Positions 56,023 through 64,000 of a stretch of 64,000 nt of DNA are shown here, piece after piece. The stretch comes from an uncultured Sporosarcina sp. (GTDB lineage: Bacteria; Bacillota; Bacilli; Bacillales_A; Planococcaceae), in contig CANSAF010000008.1 of the NCBI GenBank assembly GCA_947644645.1, forward strand, positions 1 through 64,000, given 5' to 3'. The notes beneath the pieces are model-generated. The model made no database searches. It had not been told where the DNA came from and saw nothing but the letters and a program-made list of their open reading frames with translations. Positions within the stretch are counted from its first letter, which is position 1; every line of letters begins with the position of its first letter. A program made the position numbers and the translations under genes.

Positions 56023-57480
56023 TTGTTAGATTTACGTGAATTACTGAAAGATTGGCCATGTATCGTCACTGAAGAACTATGTAGAACGCCCATTAGAGGG
56101 ATTACGGAACATTCTAAACGTGTTCAGCCAGGATATCTTTTTATCGCTCGAAAAGGAGGTTGTGCGGATGGACTATCATTTATTGAAGAAGCCATCCAAC
56201 GCGGGGCGGCGGCGGTGGTTTTGGACCGAGCACTTCCAAAAAAGCAATCCTTTCAAGTGCCGGTGATTACCGTACCGGATTGTCTTTCTTTTTTAGCTTA
56301 TGCAAGTGCTAAATTAGCGGGAAATCCAGCGGAGCGATTAACAATTATTGCTGTGACAGGTACAAATGGTAAAACAACTGTGACGCATTTTATAGGGCAA
56401 ATGTTAAAGGAAGCCGACATCAAAGCCGCAGTCATTGGCACAGTAGGGGTATGGATTGCCGGTGTTTATGAACCCATTCAATTGCCATCTTTAACGACTT
56501 TAACAGCTGAACATCTCCATCCTTTACTCAAACAATGTGAAGCGCGAGATGTGACGCATATTGTGATGGAAGCTTCTTCGATGGGATTAGCAACGGCACG
56601 TCTCAAGTATTGTCCAATCGATGTCGGGGTGCTGCTCAATATTAGTGAAGATCATTATGAAGAACATGGCAGTAAAGAGGCTTATCTTCAAGCGAAACAA
56701 GAGCTATTTAGTTTAGCGAAGACAATGATTGTGAATCATGATGATTCTGTTTGTCTGGCAATGATTGATAAGCAAAAAGAGGATATACTTACTTTTGGTC
56801 GGTCCAATCAAGGGCAATTCCAGTTAATCCAAAATGGTGAAAACTATGCGATTCAAACCGATACGAAATTAACGGAATTAACCGGGGGACCAGTAGAAGA
56901 ATTTAATCGACTCAATTTGTTAGCGGCGATGAGTGTATTATCGGTTCTAGAAATTAAAGAAGCGCGTTATGAAAATGCGCTTCGAACTTTGAAACTTCCT
57001 GAAGGTCGAATGCAAAGAATTGAAAACAACGGTATTACCGTAATTATTGATTATGCGCATACACCAGATGCATTGAAACTCGTTTTACAAACGACATCGG
57101 TCACTACTAAGGGAAAATTATTCGTTGTCTTTGGTTGTGGCGGCAATCGAGATAAAGGAAAAAGAAGTAAAATGGGAGAAGTCGCTGCGCATTATGCAAC
57201 AAAAGTTATCCTTACATCTGATAATCCGAGAAGTGAAGATCCGATGCAAATTATAGAAGAGATTGCGGCGGGGATTCAAACAACCGCTTATGAAAAAATA
57301 ATTGACCGAAAAAAAGCCATTCACTATGCATTCTCTCTTGCAAATGTTGGAGATACAATTGTTATCGCAGGAAAAGGTCATGAAAAAACACAAGAAATTG
57401 GGGGGCAATTATTGCCATTTTCAGACCAAAAGATTGTGGAAGAGTTATTTTTACCAGGCAGAAAACAACCTCCGTTATAA
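56023..57480 (+). CDS. MurE-like UDP-MurNAc-tripeptide ligase
   Basis: Mur ligase of 485 residues. The ATP loop VTGTNGKTTVTHF (about 113-125), MEASSMGL, NISEDHYEEHG, DYAHTPDAL (about 341-349), FGCGGNRDKGKR and GKGHEKTQ are present. The amino-acid selectivity motif is DNPR (TSDNPRSEDP, about 397-406), as in meso-DAP-adding MurE. Deviations: ASSM replaces the usual VSSH, and TTLTAE replaces TTPE. TTG 56023 follows GGGAGGAG by about six nt; an upstream ATG at 55933 has no site. It lies outside the division cluster, so it is probably a second murE-type gene. Confidence 0.82.
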   Translation: MLDLRELLKDWPCIVTEELCRTPIRGITEHSKRVQPGYLFIARKGGCADGLSFIEEAIQRGAAAVVLDRALPKKQSFQVPVITVPDCLSFLAYASAKLAGNPAERLTIIAVTGTNGKTTVTHFIGQMLKEADIKAAVIGTVGVWIAGVYEPIQLPSLTTLTAEHLHPLLKQCEARDVTHIVMEASSMGLATARLKYCPIDVGVLLNISEDHYEEHGSKEAYLQAKQELFSLAKTMIVNHDDSVCLAMIDKQKEDILTFGRSNQGQFQLIQNGENYAIQTDTKLTELTGGPVEEFNRLNLLAAMSVLSVLEIKEARYENALRTLKLPEGRMQRIENNGITVIIDYAHTPDALKLVLQTTSVTTKGKLFVVFGCGGNRDKGKRSKMGEVAAHYATKVILTSDNPRSEDPMQIIEEIAAGIQTTAYEKIIDRKKAIHYAFSLANVGDTIVIAGKGHEKTQEIGGQLLPFSDQKIVEELFLPGRKQPPL

Positions 57481-57500
57481 GCTGGAGGTTTGTTTTTATA
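57464..57500 (+). terminator. Terminator after murE-like gene
   Basis: AACCTCC pairs with GGAGGTT, overlapping the stop codon, followed by TGTTTTTA. Confidence 0.85.
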
Positions 57501-57582
57501 TAGTAGAATTAAATTTATCAAGCACGTTCACGTATATGTGTTAATCTGTTATGATATAGTGTGATTGGAGGGGATGATATTC

Positions 57583-58029
57583 ATGCTCATTACGGATGAA
57601 TGGATAACCATCATCGAACATGCGGAAGAACTTGTTGAGTTTATGGCTTCTTCAGAAGTTGTTGATAAATATAATAAAGCGCGTGAAACGGTCTACTCAG
57701 ACAAAGAGCTGGTTAAATCGATCAAAGAATTTACTTATTTAAAAGAACGTTATGAGGAAGTTCAAAGATTTGGGCGTTATCATCCAGATTATAGTACTGT
57801 GATGAAAGATATTCGGTTAAGAAAAAGAGCGCTAGATTTGAATGAAAAAATTGCAGCGCTTCGTTTAGCTGAAAACGATGTCCAACAATTATTCGATGAA
57901 GTCGGCATGTTGATTGGCAAAAGTGTTTCACAGTCTGTTAAAGTACCGACAGGAAATTCCTTTTTCTCAAGCTCATCTTGTGATAGTGGTGGATGTGGCT
58001 CAGGCGGAAGTTGTTCTTGTTCGGCTTAA
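57583..58029 (+). CDS. ylbF: YlbF (RicF), Ric-complex regulator
   Basis: Helical protein of 148 residues, subunit of the RicA-RicF-RicT complex that in B. subtilis promotes RNase Y maturation of transcripts, competence, biofilm and sporulation. The Com_YlbF helical core (about residues 10-115) is followed by a Ser/Gly/Cys tail SCDSGGCGSGGSCSCSA with four Cys, in keeping with the Fe-S clusters of the complex. The start at 57583 has GGAGGGG nine nt upstream; ATGs at 57565 and 57574 are too close to or within it. Confidence 0.93.
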   Translation: MLITDEWITIIEHAEELVEFMASSEVVDKYNKARETVYSDKELVKSIKEFTYLKERYEEVQRFGRYHPDYSTVMKDIRLRKRALDLNEKIAALRLAENDVQQLFDEVGMLIGKSVSQSVKVPTGNSFFSSSSCDSGGCGSGGSCSCSA

Positions 58030-58042
58030 CAGAGAGCGATAA

Positions 58043-58090
58043 AAAGAGCGTGTCAAAAGTCCAAAGACTTCTGACGCGCTCTTTTTTAAT
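58043..58090. terminator. Terminator between ylbF and GDPD-like gene
   Basis: AGAGCGTGTCAAAAGTC pairs with GACTTCTGACGCGCTCT followed by TTTTT; the opposite strand also has a short T-run (TTTTTATCG). Confidence 0.88.
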
Positions 58091-58997
58091 CTGCCGTATT
58101 TTGTCCGATGGTATCTATGACAAGCGAAGGCTCATCGGTTATAAATCCGGCGGCACCAGCTTGTATCAGTGCTTGGATATTCGACTGATGATCTGCATCA
58201 TTAAAATATAGTGGAATATTTAATTTGGCTAAAAAATTAATGAATCCTGATGTTCCAATTGGAAAAATTCCAAGTTTTTGTGAACTGCAAAAGAAATCTG
58301 TCGTTGGACGATAAAAATGTCCAAACTGACTTGTGAAAGCAGCATAAGCTTTTTTAACTTCCCGATTGCCTGCACCAATTGCCACTCGGTTTTGTGCATA
58401 TAAATTGAAGCGGTCGACTTGTTCATCGAAAGTGCTAATGACGGCAACTTGGTCCGAAACGCCGAGCTCCTCGATTAAATACCAAAGCTTCGAAGGCATC
58501 AGGCTTCCTTCATACGTGTCGGGTGTGTCTTGGATTTGAATGCAAATAAATAAATCTGGAAACTGCTCTAATAATTCTCGTAGTGAAACAATAGTTTGTC
58601 CTGTTCCTCGGTAAGAGAAATTTTCATCTTCATCTTTAAAATAATAAGCAGCATCTGCTTTTTTTAATTCAGCTAATGTAAAATCAGCGACTCTTCCTTC
58701 AAAATTTGTTGTGTGTTGGACATATTCATCATGAAATACAACGATTTGTTCATCATTTGTTAAACGAATATCAATTAAAAAACCATCGACACCGGCTTCA
58801 TGCGCCTTTGTAAATGCAGCCATTGTATGTTCAGGTGCTTCAGCTAAACCACCACGATTTGCCAAAACAACAGGTTTGTTCAGTTGTAGCATCTTTTTAT
58901 CGGGGCGTGACATTGGTTTTGCGACTACTTTAGAAGCAGCCCATGCCGCGAGACTTGCCGCGCCTACAGTGAGTGCTACATTTGTTTTCTTTCCCAT
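58086..58997 (-). CDS. GDPD-fold protein with substituted active-site residues
   Basis: Glycerophosphodiester-phosphodiesterase-family TIM barrel, 303 residues, with an N-terminal hydrophobic anchor (about 8-24). The family pattern HRG...PENT reads NRGGLAEAPEHT (catalytic His replaced by Asn), ExD reads LIDIRLT (metal Glu replaced by Leu), and IEIK reads IQIQ (metal Glu replaced by Gln). The second His (FHDEYVQHTT) and C-terminal FNDADH and GFITDEPS remain. A pseudoenzyme or altered activity is plausible. AAAGGAGG precedes the ATG. Confidence 0.85.
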   Translation of the reverse strand: MGKKTNVALTVGAASLAAWAASKVVAKPMSRPDKKMLQLNKPVVLANRGGLAEAPEHTMAAFTKAHEAGVDGFLIDIRLTNDEQIVVFHDEYVQHTTNFEGRVADFTLAELKKADAAYYFKDEDENFSYRGTGQTIVSLRELLEQFPDLFICIQIQDTPDTYEGSLMPSKLWYLIEELGVSDQVAVISTFDEQVDRFNLYAQNRVAIGAGNREVKKAYAAFTSQFGHFYRPTTDFFCSSQKLGIFPIGTSGFINFLAKLNIPLYFNDADHQSNIQALIQAGAAGFITDEPSLVIDTIGQNTAD

Positions 58998-59158
58998 TTG
59001 AAAAATCCTCCTTTAAAGCGATTAGGTACATATTCATAGTGACAGATGTGTATTTTTACAGGTAAAGAATCAAGTAAAATCATTATAATATTGCTCCTTG
59101 CAGTTGCAGCTCTTTTCAGACATATGGTATTGTAGTGAGTAGGAAAAGAGGGAGAAAA

Positions 59159-59431
59159 ATGATCAATCGACAAGGTATAATCATTTATTTACATAATTTA
59201 CGACAAGCTAAATCACTTCGTAAATATGGTCATGTTCATTATATATCAAGAAAAATGAAATATGTAGTTTTATATTGCAATCAAGATGAAGTGGAATCGG
59301 TTATGAAGAAAGTACGACAAATTTCTGCGGTGAAAAAAGTCGTGCCGTCCTATCGCCCTTTTCTAAAGACAACTTATGAAAATGCAAAACCAGATAAAGC
59401 AAAAGAATATGATTATAAAGTTGGTTTGTAA
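59159..59431 (+). CDS. ylbG: YlbG, UPF0298 (DUF2129) family
   Basis: Basic protein of 90 residues beginning MINRQGIIIYLHNLRQAKSL, the YlbG family. RKYGHVHYISRKMKYVVLYCN and VKKVVPSYRPFLKTTYEN are the conserved blocks. The start at 59159 follows AGAGGGAG; the ORF's earlier start has no site. It follows ylbF in B. subtilis; here an inverted GDPD gene separates them. Function unknown. Confidence 0.92.
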   Translation: MINRQGIIIYLHNLRQAKSLRKYGHVHYISRKMKYVVLYCNQDEVESVMKKVRQISAVKKVVPSYRPFLKTTYENAKPDKAKEYDYKVGL

Positions 59432-59517
59432 TTCAAGTTTGATCGAAAAATGAGGCTATCTGGAAAATGGTGACATCTATTTTAGATGGTGCTCAAAGAG
59501 TAGGTGGAGGAGATTAA

Positions 59518-60951
59518 TTGAAAGTTTTGGTCAAAGCATTTGTATTGCTCTTATGTTTTAATGGGCTTTTACTTTATGTTCATTACCAGGATGCAGATGA
59601 TGTGTTTGCAGGCAATTCGGGTCAAACTTCATATGATCAAGAAATAGAAATTACGAATCGGGCTGATGGATTATATATACGTCATTATTTTACAAATTTA
59701 CCGACAGACCGTTTAGAGATTAATTGGCCGAAAGAAAGTGTAGAAAGAACTTGCCATGTGGAAGAGGCTAGCAGCTGTCTCCGACTCAATGAAGAAGCGA
59801 CAGCGTTTGTTGAAGGGGAAGAAACGGCACAAGCGATTTCTTATGTTATTCCTAAAAATGCGGTTGAAGGCGATATGGAGTATTTGCAATCCGTCATCGT
59901 TAAATTATATGAACAAAATCCAAGAGCAACTGTTTTGCATATGATCGATGAAGTGCATACAGAAGGTCTGTGGGTAACGGGATTACAGCAAGTTGGCCAT
60001 AAAGCGATGCCGCTTATTTCTTATACTTTGTATTCAGGTGCAGGGACTGTTGAGGATTTATATTGGCAACGTCAACAAAAACCGATTCAATATTCAAGTG
60101 AATTTTTAACAGTTTATGGGAATGAACCATCGGAGGAAGTTGAAAAGTTTGAAGGTGTTTTAGAAAAGTTAAATACGCCGCATATGACACTGATTTTAAA
60201 TGAACGAGAACGTACAATTGTGAGCAATCGATTTTCTGTCACAGAAAAAAATCAAATCAATCAAATCTTAAAGCGATTTGCAGTCAATCAATATTACGTC
60301 AACTATCAAGCGGATACAATTGACGCATTTACCGCGGAAATCGTGACAGCATTATTGCTAGGCAGCGAGGTTGAATTACCATTTGCCGAATCGAGCATTG
60401 AACAATTAAAAAATGCAGTCGCACCGTTGCAAATGGTACAGTTGACAGAAGCACTTGAAGAAAAATACGGTGAACCGATGGGTGCGGAAGTGATGGATCA
60501 GTTAGTGGAAGAAGTAACTGGTTATAAAACATCATTTTTTGAAAAGAACCATCAGTCTGAAGAGAAAAATTATCCGTTTTTATTGGAAAACCCAAAAGAA
60601 ATCATTGTTGCTAACAAAGAAACTTTAGAAAAGCATGCGATTTTAAAAGAGGACCGTACGTATTATCCAATTAAAGAAGTGATGGAAGCGCTTGGTTATG
60701 AAGTGTCATGGAATGAACATTCTCTTTATGTAGGAAATGAGGAAAGCAATTATCGTTTTCCAGTCGATAGTCATTTTTATGTGTTAAATGAAAAAAGATT
60801 TAATACGCAATCGATTCCGTTTCAACGCTTTGACGAAGAATTCTATTTTGAAAAATCGGCGATGCTAAGAATTTTCCATCTGTCAAGCGATGAAACAGCA
60901 GAAGCAATTAAGATTAGACCCATTAATATGCGAGAAGAGGACGTGGAATAA
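59518..60951 (+). CDS. Exported protein with C-terminal stalk-like domain, unknown
   Basis: Protein of 477 residues with an N-terminal signal or anchor (KVLVKAFVLLLCFNGLLLYV). The middle (about 30-380) is not recognised; it contains two Cys in ERTCHVEEASSC. Residues about 380-445 (VANKETLEKHAILKEDRTYY through EVSWNEHSLYVG) resemble the copper-amine-oxidase N-terminal-like stalk domain found in Firmicute surface proteins. TTG 59518 follows GGAGGAG. Its stop codon is immediately followed by the rsmD start, implying co-expression. Confidence 0.78.
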   Translation: MKVLVKAFVLLLCFNGLLLYVHYQDADDVFAGNSGQTSYDQEIEITNRADGLYIRHYFTNLPTDRLEINWPKESVERTCHVEEASSCLRLNEEATAFVEGEETAQAISYVIPKNAVEGDMEYLQSVIVKLYEQNPRATVLHMIDEVHTEGLWVTGLQQVGHKAMPLISYTLYSGAGTVEDLYWQRQQKPIQYSSEFLTVYGNEPSEEVEKFEGVLEKLNTPHMTLILNERERTIVSNRFSVTEKNQINQILKRFAVNQYYVNYQADTIDAFTAEIVTALLLGSEVELPFAESSIEQLKNAVAPLQMVQLTEALEEKYGEPMGAEVMDQLVEEVTGYKTSFFEKNHQSEEKNYPFLLENPKEIIVANKETLEKHAILKEDRTYYPIKEVMEALGYEVSWNEHSLYVGNEESNYRFPVDSHFYVLNEKRFNTQSIPFQRFDEEFYFEKSAMLRIFHLSSDETAEAIKIRPINMREEDVE

Positions 60952-61506
60952 GTGAGAATTATTGCGGGAGAGCGTCGAGGTTTACAGTTGAAATCTTTAA
61001 AAGGTGAAAATACCCGTCCAACTTCAGGGAAAGTTAAAGAATCTATATTTAATATTATCGGACCCTATTTTAATGGTGGCGTCGTTGTCGAGTTATTTGG
61101 AGGGAGCGGCGCCCTTTCTTTAGAAACTTTGTCAAGAGGGGCAGAGCGGGCTTATATTTTCGAGAAAAATCGTTTAGCTTGTGATGTCATTCGAGCAAAT
61201 GTCGAAAAATGTAAGTACGAAGAAAAAGTCCAACTTTACCAGCAAGATGCAAGAAATGCGGTGAAGCTATTCAGTCAATTGGATGAGAAAATCGATTATT
61301 TATTTATCGATCCACCTTATGCGGAAGAAAAGTTTTATCAATTAGCAGCACAAGCTGTTGAAGCAAATTTGCTGAGCGAAGATGCGATGATTATTTGCGA
61401 GCATGATAAAAAAGTAAACTTACCGGAAGCATTTGGGCCGTTTACAATTAAGAAGGCCAATACATATGGAAATATCGCATTAACTATATATGAGAAGCGA
61501 GGTTGA
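60952..61506 (+). CDS. rsmD: RsmD, 16S rRNA m2G966 methyltransferase
   Basis: SAM-dependent methyltransferase of 184 residues. RPTSGKVKESIFNIIGPYF (about residues 22-40), the SAM-binding VELFGGSGALSLETLSRGAE (about 46-65) and catalytic IDPPYAEEKF (about 122-131) identify it. GTG directly abuts the previous stop, with GAGG upstream. coaD follows by three nt, the common rsmD-coaD pair. Confidence 0.95.
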   Translation: MRIIAGERRGLQLKSLKGENTRPTSGKVKESIFNIIGPYFNGGVVVELFGGSGALSLETLSRGAERAYIFEKNRLACDVIRANVEKCKYEEKVQLYQQDARNAVKLFSQLDEKIDYLFIDPPYAEEKFYQLAAQAVEANLLSEDAMIICEHDKKVNLPEAFGPFTIKKANTYGNIALTIYEKRG

Positions 61507-61992
<486 letters not shown>

Positions 61993-62014
61993 TAAGTAAG
62001 AATGATTGGTGGAA

Positions 62015-62074
62015 AACGGAGGAGCTGTCCAGAAAGTCGAAATTGACAATCTGGGCGTTCCCCGTTTTATTTTT
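62015..62074 (+). terminator. Terminator after coaD (shared family)
   Basis: GGAGCTGTCCAGAAAGTC pairs imperfectly with GACAATCTGGGCGTTCC followed by CCGTTTTATTTTT. Confidence 0.85.
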
Positions 62075-62083
62075 CAAAACAGT

Positions 62084-63004
62084 TTACAATAGAAAATAGA
62101 GAATCATTGGCACGAGCATAATACTCCATAATCGTCCTAAAAAATAAGGACGTAGTGATAATTTTGCCGCTCTTGCGATGACCGCAACTTGCATATGAAT
62201 ACTTAATCCATTAACAGAAATAATAGCAGCAATTAAAAGTGGGAAAAAAGAATAATTAGCTAAATGTGTCGTTGCACTTTGAACGCCTGCAGTCATTTCA
62301 AAAAAGGTTAATAAAATCGTTTGTGTAATACCTGTATCAAAATGAAAGGTTGTTGCGACAAGATTAGCGAGTACAATGCCAAGTGAAGAAAAGAAAATGA
62401 CCGTCGTTGCGACGAGAATCATGACATTCGAGCTATCTTTAATAGCGTCTAATAATGGCATTTGTGAAGATTTATGTTCAATTTTCATGGTACGTTCAGT
62501 CGGTTCGGTTGTTTTTAAAAGCAGTAAAGAGATGAGTAAGAAAAACAAAATATTGGCGACATGAATCGCAATGAGTAATTTCCAGCCCATTTGAATATTC
62601 CCGAATAATTCGGTACCGACAAACCCGACGATAAACATCGGACCAGGGGCATGACAAGCAGCAAGCAAAAGCCCACCTTGGCGGGGTGTCAATTCTTGTC
62701 TTTTGGTCATTTCTGAAACGGTGACAGCACCTACAGGGAATCCACCGAAAGAGCCGAGTATATAAGCTTTTACATAACGTTTCCAAACAGTTGTCTGACT
62801 TGGTTTAGAGGTTTTCAAAAGCCATTGTGTTAAAATAATATAAGGGAGTAAATACGGGAGTAAAGCTTGCACAAATATTTTGGCGCCAACTTCTGCGCCG
62901 TAATGCGCAATGCCAGGTTGTACAATAAAAAGAATGATTAACCCCCATATAATTATTAGATGAATCGTATTAAATGACGTGCGCTCTTTCAGGATATTTT
63001 GCAT
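62084..63004 (-). CDS. ylbJ: YlbJ/SpoVV-like nucleoside-recognition membrane protein
   Basis: Integral membrane protein of 306 residues, about eight helices, with two Gate-type halves: LLPYLLPYIILTQWLL and GGFPVGAVTVSEM then CHAPGPMFIVGFVG in the first, and VNGLSIHMQVAVIARAAKLS in the second. B. subtilis YlbJ (SpoVV), about 408 residues, moves dipicolinate toward the forespore; this one is about 100 shorter. It sits between coaD and ylbL as ylbJ does, but on the opposite strand. ATG 63004 follows AAAGGAG. Its role in dipicolinate transport is inferred from position and fold. Confidence 0.75.
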   Translation of the reverse strand: MQNILKERTSFNTIHLIIIWGLIILFIVQPGIAHYGAEVGAKIFVQALLPYLLPYIILTQWLLKTSKPSQTTVWKRYVKAYILGSFGGFPVGAVTVSEMTKRQELTPRQGGLLLAACHAPGPMFIVGFVGTELFGNIQMGWKLLIAIHVANILFFLLISLLLLKTTEPTERTMKIEHKSSQMPLLDAIKDSSNVMILVATTVIFFSSLGIVLANLVATTFHFDTGITQTILLTFFEMTAGVQSATTHLANYSFFPLLIAAIISVNGLSIHMQVAVIARAAKLSLRPYFLGRLWSIMLVPMILYFLL

Positions 63005-63087
63005 GTAAATCGCTCCTTTCGTCATATCATTAAAAAGACGTTTTACTATAAAAATGGCTCTAATTATTAAAATTGAGGTGCTTTAAT

Positions 63088-64000
63088 ATGAGACTTAAAA
63101 GAATTGGCGTTGCAACATTAGTATCTGCACTCCTTATGATTTTGTTATTATTTCCAATGGATAGTTATATTTCTAGGCCCGGAAGTGCTTATGATTTAAC
63201 CCCGCTTGTAGAAGTCGACGGGCAACCGGAAAAAGAGACAGGCACATTCAATTTGATGACGATATCGATTTCAAAGGCAACGCTATTTACCTATGCTTTG
63301 TCGGGATTTTCTAATGAACGTAAATTATTGTCAGCTGATAGTGTTCGAAGAAATGGTGAGAACGAAGAAGAATATAATTTACGTCAAAAAAGATTAATGG
63401 ACAACTCTCAGTTCAATGCAATTTCAGTGGCGTTTGAAAAAGCGAATCGACCAGTAAGTGTAGAATTGAATGGTGTCGTTGTCATGCGCGTATTGAAAAA
63501 AGGTGCCTCCTCTACTCTATTAAAAACTGGCGATATTATTCGTCAAATTGATGGAATGCCTTTAGTGAAAAGTGGAGATTTTGCCGAAAGGATTGCCAAA
63601 AAAGAATTAGGCGACTCGGTTCGTTTACTTATTGAACGTGAAGGGGAAGAAATTGAAGTCGATATTTCTTTAAGGGAAATTCCGGATAGTGACGGGAAAG
63701 TTGGGTTAGGGATTCAATTTGAAGAAGACCGGACAATTACAACAGAGCCTACTGTAAAAGTGCATACGTCAAATATTGGTGGTCCATCTGCGGGACTAAT
63801 GTTTACGCTAGAAATTCTCAACCGCTTACTGGAGGAAGATATTACGAAAGGCTATCAAATCGCTGGTACGGGAGAAATGTTGGAAGACGGTACTGTAGGG
63901 AGAATTGGTGGGGCAGATTTTAAAGTAGTGGCAGCGGCTAAAGATGGGATGGATATTTTCTTTGCACCTGATGATGAGATCCCAGAAGATATTAAGCGTA
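63088..64000 (+). CDS. ylbL: YlbL, PDZ and Lon-type (S16) serine protease, cut by window end
   Basis: The frame runs open from ATG 63088 (GAGGTG seven nt upstream) to the last base, 304 codons of about 340. An N-terminal anchor (VATLVSALLMILLLFPM) is followed by a PDZ domain (about residues 125-205; VVVMRVLKKG and LKTGDIIRQIDG) and a Lon-like domain with the catalytic Ser in GGPSAGLMFTLEIL (about 231-244) and Lys in ADFKVVAAAKDG (about 274). It matches B. subtilis YlbL, linked to DNA-damage checkpoint recovery. Confidence 0.93.
   Translation, partial: MRLKRIGVATLVSALLMILLLFPMDSYISRPGSAYDLTPLVEVDGQPEKETGTFNLMTISISKATLFTYALSGFSNERKLLSADSVRRNGENEEEYNLRQKRLMDNSQFNAISVAFEKANRPVSVELNGVVVMRVLKKGASSTLLKTGDIIRQIDGMPLVKSGDFAERIAKKELGDSVRLLIEREGEEIEVDISLREIPDSDGKVGLGIQFEEDRTITTEPTVKVHTSNIGGPSAGLMFTLEILNRLLEEDITKGYQIAGTGEMLEDGTVGRIGGADFKVVAAAKDGMDIFFAPDDEIPEDIKR

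Overview
The window is a 64 kb chromosomal segment of a low-GC, endospore-forming Firmicute. The gene order follows the Bacillus subtilis ktrC-rnjA-rpoY-def-ykyA-pdhABCD-yktA-yktB-suhB-ylaF-typA-ylaH-ylaI-ylaN-ftsW-pycA-ctaABCDEFG-ylbC-ylbF-ylbG-rsmD-coaD-ylbJ-ylbL backbone. Frequent TTG starts, many near-identical hairpin terminators and several rearrangements relative to B. subtilis suggest Planococcaceae (Sporosarcina/Lysinibacillus-like). That family assignment is inference. No phage, insertion sequence, tRNA, rRNA or CRISPR array was seen.

Layout. 1-8.3 kb: a dispersed GC-rich palindromic repeat, an RND efflux permease, a Mn2+ (yybP-ykoY) riboswitch ahead of a TerC-family Mn exporter and a KtrD potassium channel, a PAS histidine kinase and a MarR regulator. 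8.3-16 kb: an acidic lipoprotein, YkwC, YkyB, DarB (c-di-AMP receptor), a DHA2 drug transporter overlapping ccpC, and a second MFS transporter. 16-20 kb: potABCD polyamine importer on the minus strand. 20-30.5 kb: KtrC, RNase J1, RpoY, a 23-codon small gene with a consensus promoter, peptide deformylase, YkyA and the pyruvate dehydrogenase operon, whose E2 has two lipoyl domains. 30.5-39 kb: housekeeping genes interrupted by two large repeat-filled gaps. 39-52 kb: ylaN, ftsW, pyruvate carboxylase and the heme A/cytochrome caa3 oxidase cluster. 52-64 kb: YtvI, YugN, YlbC, a divergent pair of a DapG-like aspartokinase without ACT domains and a MurE-like ligase, RicF (YlbF), a GDPD-like protein lacking canonical active-site residues, YlbG, RsmD, CoaD, a YlbJ-like membrane protein, and YlbL cut by the window end.

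How the genes work together. Central carbon and respiration dominate: PDH makes acetyl-CoA, PycA makes oxaloacetate, CcpC controls TCA entry, and CtaA-G build a terminal oxidase. A c-di-AMP/potassium theme links KtrD, KtrC, DarB and PycA. Sporulation shows in the kinase, YlbJ, RicF and perhaps the DAP-related pair.

Most notable: (i) a four-copy GC-rich palindrome with an apparent deleted/empty version; (ii) more than 20 terminators sharing one arm and loop sequence; (iii) a 23-residue highly basic peptide gene with its own perfect sigma-A promoter and terminator; (iv) the ACT-less aspartokinase/MurE-like pair; (v) a GDPD-fold protein with three substituted active-site positions; (vi) a Mn riboswitch apparently leading a TerC-KtrD operon.
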